A stretch of 11,540 nucleotides of DNA from an uncultured Coprococcus sp. (lineage in GTDB: Bacteria > Bacillota_A > Clostridia > Lachnospirales > Lachnospiraceae): contig CAAGAB010000138.1 of assembly GCA_900767685.1 (NCBI GenBank), forward strand, positions 1 through 11,540, written 5' to 3'. The notes under the pieces are model-generated. The model was not told where the DNA came from. It ran no database searches and saw only the letters and a list, made by a program, of their open reading frames with translations. Each line of letters opens with the position of its first letter. Position 1 is the first letter of the stretch. Position numbers and translations under genes: made by a program. Shown in pieces: positions 6,563 through 11,540 of this stretch.

Positions 6563-6591
6563 TTGACAAAAAGACTGTCAAAGTTTATTAT
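6563..6591 (+). promoter_or_regulatory. Promoter of glnA with overlapping dyad
   Basis: A perfect -35 TTGACA (6563-6568) is followed after 17 bases by TATTAT (6586-6591). The -35 is also the left arm of a perfect 6-bp dyad, TTGACA-N7-TGTCAA (6563-6581), that could hold a repressor. The half-sites resemble those of GlnR/TnrA boxes (TGTNA-N7-TNACA) but in the opposite order, so it is not a standard GlnR site. Confidence 0.75.
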
Positions 6592-6597
6592 TACTCT

Positions 6598-6663
6598 AGC
6601 TACGCAGTGCGCAGATGCTGCATATATGTGCAGTGGCATGCGGCTGCTCAGAGAATGTGTAGA
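6598..6663 (+). promoter_or_regulatory. Structured 5' leader of glnA
   Basis: Between the predicted transcription start (about 6598) and the ribosome site, the 4-mer GCAG occurs at 6604, 6611 and 6630 and its complement CTGC at 6618 and 6644, allowing mutually exclusive hairpins. The best is CTGCA (6618-6622) with TGCAG (6629-6633). No T run follows, so this is not a simple terminator. An RNA-binding ANTAR protein is encoded just downstream of glnA, but I could not find the twin hexaloop hairpins with A1 and G4 that such proteins recognise. Confidence 0.35.
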
Positions 6664-6677
6664 AAAGGAGTATAACG

Positions 6678-8009
6678 ATGGGAAAGTACACAAAGGAAGA
6701 CATATTGAAAAAGGTTAAAGAAGATGACGTAGAGTTTATCAGACTCCAGTTTACAGATATTTTTGGCGACCTTAAGAACGTAGCGATAACTGCAAGTCAG
6801 ATTGAGAAGGCACTCAACAACAAGATAATGTTTGATGGTTCATCTATCGAGGGATTTGCCAGAATAGAAGAGTCAGATATGTACCTGTATCCTGATTATG
6901 ATACATATGAGACATTCCCATGGAGACCACAGCAGGGTAAAGTTGCGAGACTTATATGTGATGTGTATAAGCCGGATGGAACACCTTTTGAGGGAGATCC
7001 TAGATATGTACTGAAGAGAGCACTTGCCGAGGCAAAAGAGATGGGATATGAGATGAATGTCGGCCCTGAGTGTGAGTTCTTCCTCTTTCAGACAGATGAG
7101 AATGGCATGCCAACTACAAACACATATGAGAGAGCAAGCTATTTTGATCTTGGACCATTAGATTTTGGCGAGAATGCAAGAAGAGATATGGTACTTACTC
7201 TTGAACAGATGGGATTTGAGATAGAGGCATCACACCATGAGGTTGCTCCTGCACAGCATGAGATAGATTTCAAGTACGGAGAGGCACTTAGGACAGCTGA
7301 CAACATCGAGACATTCAAGCTTGTTGTCAAGACCATCGCCAAGAGACATGGCCTCTGCGCAACATTTATGCCAAAGCCAAAGTACGGTGTATGCGGCTCA
7401 GGTATGCATATGAATATGTCACTCCAGAAGGATGGCAAGAACATATTTGCAGATGAGAACGACAAGCTTGGTCTTAGCCAGGAGGCATATTGGTTCATTG
7501 CAGGTATCATGGAGCATATGAAAGAGATGACAGCCATCACAAACCCTCTTGTAAACTCATACAAGAGACTTGTCCCTGGCTACGAGGCTCCTATCTATAT
7601 AGCATGGTCAGCAAAGAACAGAAGCCCACTTATCAGAATACCAAGTGCAAGAGGTGCTGGTACAAGAGTTGAGCTCAGATGTCCGGATCCAACAGCAAAC
7701 CCATACCTTGCGATGGCTGTATGCCTCAAGGCTGGTCTTGATGGAATCAAACGTCAGATTCCTGTTCCACCAAGTGTTGATACCAATATATTCAACCTCA
7801 CAGCAGAGGAGAAGAAGGAACGTCATATCCATAGCCTTCCAGCAAACCTCAGAGAGGCTACACTTGCAATGAGCGAGAGCGAGTTCATGAGAGATGCTGT
7901 CGGTGACCATATCTTTGAGAGATATACAAATGCCAAGATGGAAGAGTGGAATGAGTATACAAGACAGGTTACAGACTGGGAGATTTCAAATTATCTTTAC
8001 AAAGTCTGA
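6678..8009 (+). CDS. glnA: Glutamine synthetase, type I (GSI-alpha)
   Basis: Makes glutamine from glutamate, ammonia and ATP in the cytosol, the main ammonia-assimilation step. 443 residues, the usual length of the Gram-positive GSI-alpha form. Seen: [12 protein letters not shown] (51-62; R62 corresponds to the Arg used in feedback inhibition in B. subtilis GSI-alpha), GPECEFFLF with a metal Glu, [21 protein letters not shown], the flap RLVPGYEAP and [13 protein letters not shown]. The adenylylation loop Tyr of the GSI-beta form is absent, so control is expected by feedback and transcription. AAGGAG (6665-6670) precedes ATG 6678. It has its own strong promoter with a dyad and a structured leader, and is followed by a long hairpin and an ANTAR regulator gene, a pairing seen in Clostridia that suggests nitrogen-responsive RNA-level control. 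Confidence 0.97.
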   Translation: MGKYTKEDILKKVKEDDVEFIRLQFTDIFGDLKNVAITASQIEKALNNKIMFDGSSIEGFARIEESDMYLYPDYDTYETFPWRPQQGKVARLICDVYKPDGTPFEGDPRYVLKRALAEAKEMGYEMNVGPECEFFLFQTDENGMPTTNTYERASYFDLGPLDFGENARRDMVLTLEQMGFEIEASHHEVAPAQHEIDFKYGEALRTADNIETFKLVVKTIAKRHGLCATFMPKPKYGVCGSGMHMNMSLQKDGKNIFADENDKLGLSQEAYWFIAGIMEHMKEMTAITNPLVNSYKRLVPGYEAPIYIAWSAKNRSPLIRIPSARGAGTRVELRCPDPTANPYLAMAVCLKAGLDGIKRQIPVPPSVDTNIFNLTAEEKKERHIHSLPANLREATLAMSESEFMRDAVGDHIFERYTNAKMEEWNEYTRQVTDWEISNYLYKV

Positions 8010-8039
8010 TCTTTTACAATTCTAAAAAATGATGAGTGG

Positions 8040-8074
8040 TATAGGTAAGCGGTTCAGAGAATTGCTTACCTATA
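8040..8074 (+). promoter_or_regulatory. Long stem-loop between glnA and the ANTAR gene
   Basis: TATAGGTAAGC (8040-8050) pairs perfectly with GCTTACCTATA (8064-8074). GGTT (8051-8054) extends the stem with AATT (8060-8063) through two G-T wobbles, giving 15 bp with the loop CAGAG. Only a weak T-containing stretch (TATTTG) follows. It may be a leaky attenuator that lowers expression of the regulator relative to glnA, an mRNA 3'-end stabiliser, or a bidirectional terminator. Confidence 0.65.
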
Positions 8075-8115
8075 TATTTGAAGAGATATAGGCACACGAT
8101 TGAGAGGACACAGAT

Positions 8116-8667
8116 TTGGTAAATGTAATAGTGGTGTTTCCAAAAATAGAAGAGGCAAAAAGCGTAAAGAACCTGCTCGTCCGCCATGGAATAAGTGTAG
8201 CAAAGGTGTGTACAACTGGCTCACAGGCTGCCCAGGCAGCGGATGCCTGTGATGATGGAGTTATAATATGTGGATACAAATTCTCTGATATGATGTACAC
8301 TGATCTGGAGAGCTATATCCCAAAGTATTTTGATATGATAGTTCTAAGCAGCAGGAAGAACTACGAGGAAGTTCGGGACAGCGGTGTGGTATGCCTGTCT
8401 ATGCCTGTCAAATCGGCGGACTTTGTAAATACTGTATCTCTTACGATAGAGAATCTGTTGTGGGAAAGAAAAAAACGCAAATCGCAGCCGAAGGAACGAA
8501 CAGAAGAAGAAAAGAAGGTTATCAAGGCAGCGAAGCTCAAACTTATGAATGATTATGAATACGACGAGCAAGGGGCCCACAGATATCTGCAGAAAAAAAG
8601 TATGGATCATGGAATCAATATAGTTGAGATGGCATATATGGTATTAAATAACACAGATTCATTCTGA
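8116..8667 (+). CDS. ANTAR-domain response regulator with degenerate receiver
   Basis: Predicted RNA-binding antiterminator. 183 residues from TTG 8116, chosen because GAGAGG (8102-8107) lies 8 bases upstream and related proteins begin VNVIVVFPKIE. Residues 1-115 form a receiver-like domain, but where the phosphorylated Asp should stand the strand reads VIICGYKFSD (49-58), with Cys/Gly in its place, so phosphorylation is unlikely. A charged linker (118-133) leads to the ANTAR helices EEKKVIKAAKLKLMNDYEYD (131-150) and AHRYLQKKSMDHGINIVEMA (154-173), with the characteristic alanines and the RYLQxxSM motif. ANTAR proteins bind paired hexaloop hairpins that overlap terminators; Clostridial ones next to glnA are thought to regulate nitrogen genes. 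It lies 106 bases after glnA and is probably co-transcribed through the hairpin. The target RNA is not identified here. Confidence 0.9.
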   Translation: MVNVIVVFPKIEEAKSVKNLLVRHGISVAKVCTTGSQAAQAADACDDGVIICGYKFSDMMYTDLESYIPKYFDMIVLSSRKNYEEVRDSGVVCLSMPVKSADFVNTVSLTIENLLWERKKRKSQPKERTEEEKKVIKAAKLKLMNDYEYDEQGAHRYLQKKSMDHGINIVEMAYMVLNNTDSF

Positions 8668-8738
8668 TGACTTTGCAGCTGTAAAAAGAGTCGCAGATTG
8701 AAAATCAAATATATAAGACTAAATTCTGGAGGCTCTTA

Positions 8739-9596
8739 ATGCATTTCACGAAGATGGAAGGTCTGGGAAATGACTATGTGTACGTGAATTGTTTCAAGGA
8801 GAAAGTGGATGATCCACAGCACCTGGCAAGGCTGATAAGCGACAGACATCGCGGCGTGGGAAGTGATGGCCTTATCCTTATAGGTCCCTCTGACAAAGCG
8901 GATTTCAGCATGTCTGTTTACAATTCGGACGGCAGCGCTGCTGAGATGTGTGGCAACGGGATAAGATGCGCAGGCAAATATGTATATGACAACCATATGA
9001 CGGATCGCAGGGATATTGCGATAGAGACTCTCGCCGGAGTGAAACATCTCCGTTACATATCTGGTGACGATGAACAGTGCAGTGTTATGGTTGATATGGG
9101 AAAACCAAAGATCGGGTGCGAAATGCTCTCTGTCACAGCAGCATCTTCAGCAGATCATATAGATGAAACTATAAGTGTGGCAGGAGAAAATATATCGTTC
9201 GTTCGGGTATCCGTGGGAAATCCCCACGCGGTGGTGTGGACAGATGAGATCAGTATGCGTGCTGGTGATGTAGCCGGGATAGGTTCTGCGATGGAAAGAC
9301 ATGAGGCATTCCCGGCCGGAACAAATGTGGAGTTTGTCAAAGTACTGGGACGTGACCTGATACAGATGCGTGTATGGGAACGCGGATCGGGTGAGACCTT
9401 GGCGTGTGGCACAGGCGCCTGCGCTGCAGCTGCTGCGTGCATGGCACGGGGGTATACAGGTGATGAGGTTACTGTACGACTTGTCGGTGGTGAACTAAGC
9501 ATAAAATATGACAGAAAAAAAGATACAATATATATGACAGGACCGGCAAGAACTGTGTTTTGCGGTTGTGTTGATATAAAATTACAGGAGGAATAA
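8739..9596 (+). CDS. dapF: Diaminopimelate epimerase
   Basis: Converts LL- to meso-diaminopimelate, the precursor of lysine and of peptidoglycan cross-links, using a two-cysteine racemase mechanism without cofactor. 285 residues, near the family norm. The catalytic bases are visible as C71 in MCGNGIRC and C223 in ACGTGACA. Other hallmarks are the opening FTKMEGLGNDYVYV, HRGVGSDG (about 37-44), SVGNPHAVV (158-166) and GTNVEFV (194-200). GGAGG at 8728-8732 precedes ATG 8739. No convincing promoter or terminator lies in the 71 bases after the ANTAR gene, so it may share that transcript. It ends one base before dapL, whose ribosome site lies inside the dapF 3' end, so the two are coupled. Confidence 0.97.
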   Translation: MHFTKMEGLGNDYVYVNCFKEKVDDPQHLARLISDRHRGVGSDGLILIGPSDKADFSMSVYNSDGSAAEMCGNGIRCAGKYVYDNHMTDRRDIAIETLAGVKHLRYISGDDEQCSVMVDMGKPKIGCEMLSVTAASSADHIDETISVAGENISFVRVSVGNPHAVVWTDEISMRAGDVAGIGSAMERHEAFPAGTNVEFVKVLGRDLIQMRVWERGSGETLACGTGACAAAAACMARGYTGDEVTVRLVGGELSIKYDRKKDTIYMTGPARTVFCGCVDIKLQEE

Positions 9597-9597
9597 T

Positions 9598-10815
9598 ATG
9601 TTTAAGGCAAATGAAAACTATTTAAAACTTCCGGGAAGTTACCTCTTCTCAACAGTTGGAAGAAAACAGAGAGAGTACAGTGCAGCTCACCCGGACAAGA
9701 AGGTTATCAGACTTAGTATAGGTGATGTTACTCAGCCGCTTGCACCTGCTATCATTGAGAGACTCCACAAGGCTGTAGATGAGATGGCTGTGGCAGAGAC
9801 ATTCAAGGGCTATGCTCCGGATCTCGGTTACGAGTTCCTTAGAAATACAATAGCAAAGAATGATTACGCTGACAGAGGTGTGGATATATCAGCTGATGAG
9901 ATATTTGTGAGCGATGGAGCAAAGAGCGACTCAGCAAATATCCAGGAGATATTCACAGCCGACAGTAAGATTGCAGTGTGTGATCCGGTGTACCCTGTGT
10001 ATGTAGACTCAAATGTAATGGCAGGAAGAACAGGCACATATGACAAGGACACAGAGCTTTGGAGTGATGTTATCTATATGCCATGTCTGGCTGACAACAA
10101 CTTTGCACCAGAGCTTCCGAAGAAGACTCCGGACATCATATATCTGTGTTTCCCTAATAATCCCACAGGTGCAACCATCAAGAAGGCACAGCTTCAGGAG
10201 TGGGTTGATTATGCCAACAAAGTTGGTGCGGTTATCATATATGATGCTGCATATGAGGCATATATCAGCGAGGAAGATGTTCCACATACAATATATGAGT
10301 GCGAGGGTGCCAGAACATGTGCCATCGAGCTCAAGAGCTTTTCAAAGAACGCAGGATTTACAGGAACACGTCTTGGATACGCTGTAGTTCCAAAGGATCT
10401 CAAGGATGCAGACGGAGTGTCCATGCACAGCCTCTGGGCAAGAAGACATGGAACCAAGTTCAACGGTGCACCGTACATTGTTCAGGCGGCAGGCGATGCC
10501 GTATATTCAGACGAGGGCAAGGCTCAGACAAAGGCTCAGATCGCGTATTACATGAACAATGCAAAGGTTATATCACAGGGACTTAAAGAGGCAGGATACA
10601 CAGTATCGGGCGGTGTAAACGCACCATACATCTGGCTCAAGACACCTGACAACATGTCATCATGGGATTTCTTTGACTATCTGCTTGAGAATGCAAATGT
10701 GGTCGGAACCCCAGGTTCGGGATTTGGCCCAAGCGGCGAGGGATACTTCAGACTCACAGCGTTTGGAACATACGAGAACACAGTTGAAGCTATAGAGAGA
10801 ATAAAGAATCTTTAG
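9598..10815 (+). CDS. dapL: LL-diaminopimelate aminotransferase
   Basis: PLP-dependent class I/II aminotransferase that makes LL-diaminopimelate directly from tetrahydrodipicolinate with glutamate as donor, bypassing the acyl-intermediate steps. 405 residues, full length for the family. Seen: RLSIGDVTQPL (38-48), the family-specific GYAPDLGYEFLR (71-82), SDGAKSD (105-111), CFPNNPTGA (184-192), YDAAYEAYI (215-223; D215-like ring-nitrogen Asp and Y219) and the PLP lysine K250 in SFSKNAGFTGTRLGY. AGGAGGA inside the dapF tail serves as ribosome site. Its product is the substrate of DapF, so the two genes together complete the aminotransferase branch of lysine and cell-wall synthesis. Codon use suggests high expression. 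Structured terminator-like elements follow. Confidence 0.96.
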   Translation: MFKANENYLKLPGSYLFSTVGRKQREYSAAHPDKKVIRLSIGDVTQPLAPAIIERLHKAVDEMAVAETFKGYAPDLGYEFLRNTIAKNDYADRGVDISADEIFVSDGAKSDSANIQEIFTADSKIAVCDPVYPVYVDSNVMAGRTGTYDKDTELWSDVIYMPCLADNNFAPELPKKTPDIIYLCFPNNPTGATIKKAQLQEWVDYANKVGAVIIYDAAYEAYISEEDVPHTIYECEGARTCAIELKSFSKNAGFTGTRLGYAVVPKDLKDADGVSMHSLWARRHGTKFNGAPYIVQAAGDAVYSDEGKAQTKAQIAYYMNNAKVISQGLKEAGYTVSGGVNAPYIWLKTPDNMSSWDFFDYLLENANVVGTPGSGFGPSGEGYFRLTAFGTYENTVEAIERIKNL

Positions 10816-10827
10816 TATACAACAAAT

Positions 10828-10890
10828 GGTCATCGAATTATAATTGATGACGGCTTACGATGTGTGCAGAAGCCATGATGATCGCTTTTT
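10828..10890 (+). terminator. Branched terminator-like structure after dapL
   Basis: GTCATC (10829-10834) can pair with GATGAC (10846-10851). Alternatively GGTCATC (10828-10834) can pair with GATGATC (10877-10883), enclosing a GGCTT/AAGCC hairpin (10852-10856 with 10870-10874). The second fold ends two bases before a T run at 10886-10890, which fits a terminator. The competing pairings make a switch-like arrangement possible but unproven. Confidence 0.5.
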
Positions 10891-10916
10891 GTACATCTGC
10901 TATATGATATAAGACG

Positions 10917-10961
10917 CAGCCCGGGACTTCATTTGATGAGGAAAGTCCGCGGGCTGTTTTT
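10917..10961 (+). terminator. Strong Rho-independent terminator
   Basis: CAGCCCG (10917-10923) pairs with CGGGCTG (10950-10956) and GGACTT (10924-10929) with AAGTCC (10943-10948). There is one bulged G and a 13-base loop, followed by TTTTT (10957-10961). The GC-rich 13-bp stem isolates the downstream amylase promoter from dapL transcription. Confidence 0.85.
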
Positions 10962-10972
10962 GTCTGTCGGTC

Positions 10973-11001
10973 TTTACTCATATATTCAGATTTGATATAA
11001 T
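10973..11001 (+). promoter_or_regulatory. Promoter of the amylase-like gene
   Basis: TTTACT (10973-10978) and a perfect TATAAT (10996-11001) are 17 bases apart. TG at 10993-10994 makes it an extended -10 (TGNTATAAT). The predicted start is about 11008, leaving a leader of about 36 bases that holds GGAGG at 11032-11036. Confidence 0.75.
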
Positions 11002-11043
11002 GATTCATAAGGGTGATTATATGCCAAAAACGGAGGTATTGAG

Positions 11044-11524
11044 ATGAAGGATAACGGACTTTTGGTTCAGTATTTTACTGCAAATACAACCGATAGCCAG
11101 AATTTATGGAAGAAGGCAGCGGAGGATGCTGCGGTACTTAAAAAGATGGGGGCTACGGCTGTATGGTTTCCGCCTGCAACAAAGGGTGCGCAGGGCAAAG
11201 AGGATATGGGTTATGCACCGTATGATCTATATGATCTTGGTGAATTTGATCAGAAAGGTTCAGTTGGAACCAGATATGGAACAAAGGATGAGTATCTGGC
11301 GGCCATAAAGGCTATGAAAGCGGAGAAGATTGATGTCTATGCTGATGTAGCGGTGAGACAGAAGCTTGGTGCAGATAAGATAGAGAAGGTATCTGCGGCG
11401 GACTTTAATTCCAAGGATATCCCTCAGATGATAGGAAATAAAAAGATTGTTGGGGCACTATCTAAGTTCACATTTCCAGGTAGAAAGACAAAATATTCGA
11501 AGTTCAAGTGGAACTGGAAACATT
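11044..11524 (+). CDS. GH13 alpha-amylase-like protein, N-terminal part, cut by contig end
   Basis: 160 residues of the N-terminal part of a (beta/alpha)8 barrel glycoside hydrolase resembling the GH13_5 cytosolic alpha-amylases: NLWKKAAEDAAVLKKMGATA (20-39), VWFPPATKG (40-48), GYAPYDLYDLGEFDQKG (56-72), RYGTKDEYLAAIKAM (77-91), VYADV (98-102) and FPGRKTKYSKFKWNW (144-158). No signal peptide, so intracellular. The family is about 480-550 residues long; the catalytic Asp, Glu and Asp regions II-IV would lie beyond the end. The apparent stop at 11524-11526 is not real: its last two bases are sequencing adapter, and homologues continue past this point with an aromatic residue. In conserved region I the usual DxxxNH is replaced by DVAVRQ (101-106), so activity may be altered. 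ATG 11044 follows GGAGG by 7 bases. Confidence 0.85.
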
Positions 11525-11540
11525 AGATCGGAAGAGCGTC
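11525..11540. other. Illumina adapter sequence (assembly contamination)
   Basis: The last 16 bases, AGATCGGAAGAGCGTC, are identical to the start of the common Illumina TruSeq adapter read-through sequence. They abut the coding sequence without a gap and create a false TAG stop. The window end is therefore the end of a short-read contig and these bases are not from the organism. Confidence 0.95.

Noticed and set aside
6563..6581. GlnR/TnrA box at the glnA promoter
   Set aside because: The order of half-sites is TNACA-N7-TGTNA, the reverse of the known TGTNA-N7-TNACA, so I report only an unassigned dyad.
6535..6675. Small open frame of 46 codons starting at the permease stop (TAATG) and ending just before glnA
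   Set aside because: It spans the strong glnA promoter and leader hairpins, has no convincing ribosome site, and its composition is not protein-like.
10938..10949. GAGGAAAGTCCG, identical to the conserved CR-I core of bacterial RNase P RNA
   Set aside because: Only 12 bases match; they form the 3' arm of a terminator that ends in a T run at 10961, and the more than 300 bases of RNA structure expected afterwards are absent.
1..11540. CRISPR array, tRNA, rRNA, phage or integrase genes, attachment sites
   Set aside because: No regularly spaced repeats, no cloverleaf-like or rRNA-conserved stretches, and no mobile-element proteins were seen on either strand.

Overview
The window reads as the end of a draft contig from a Gram-positive, low-to-middle GC Clostridia genome, most likely a Lachnospiraceae gut commensal. 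This rests on the rpsF-ssb-rpsR order, an ATP-type PEP carboxykinase, a GlnR-era GSI-alpha glutamine synthetase next to an ANTAR regulator, the LL-diaminopimelate aminotransferase (DapL) lysine route, AGGAGG ribosome sites and strong AGA/GCA codon preference in the highly expressed genes. The genus is not resolved. All genes are on the + strand.

Layout. 1-858: C-terminal half of pckA, then a strong terminator. 946-1020: REP-like GGGGAC/GTCCCC palindromes. 1043-3465: a two-gene operon encoding a radical SAM protein with a helix-hairpin-helix and its obligate DUF4130 partner. A textbook promoter whose spacer holds a perfect LexA-type dyad drives it. 3466-3687: AT-rich gap with a probable terminator, the rpsF promoter and a leader hairpin. 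3688-4728: rpsF-ssb-rpsR and a terminator. 4855-6535: an ABC exporter ATPase and ABC-2 permease pair. 6563-8667: glnA with a near-consensus promoter and structured leader, then an ANTAR RNA-binding regulator with a degenerate receiver. 8739-10815: dapF-dapL, the last steps to meso-diaminopimelate. 10816-10961: two terminator-like structures. 10973-11524: promoter and N-terminus of a GH13 alpha-amylase-like protein. 11525-11540: Illumina adapter sequence, not genome.

How the parts fit. pckA, glnA, dapF and dapL are central carbon, nitrogen and cell-wall/lysine metabolism. The ribosomal/ssb operon is housekeeping. The most interesting part is the SOS-type radical SAM/DUF4130 pair. Its biochemical function is, to my knowledge, not established; here it appears to be damage-inducible, possibly from a leaderless transcript, and the radical SAM protein carries an extra low-complexity insert of about 100 residues. 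The second point of interest is the glnA-ANTAR unit with alternative leader pairings.

The apparent stop codon of the last gene is created by the adapter junction, so that gene is cut by the contig end rather than naturally short.
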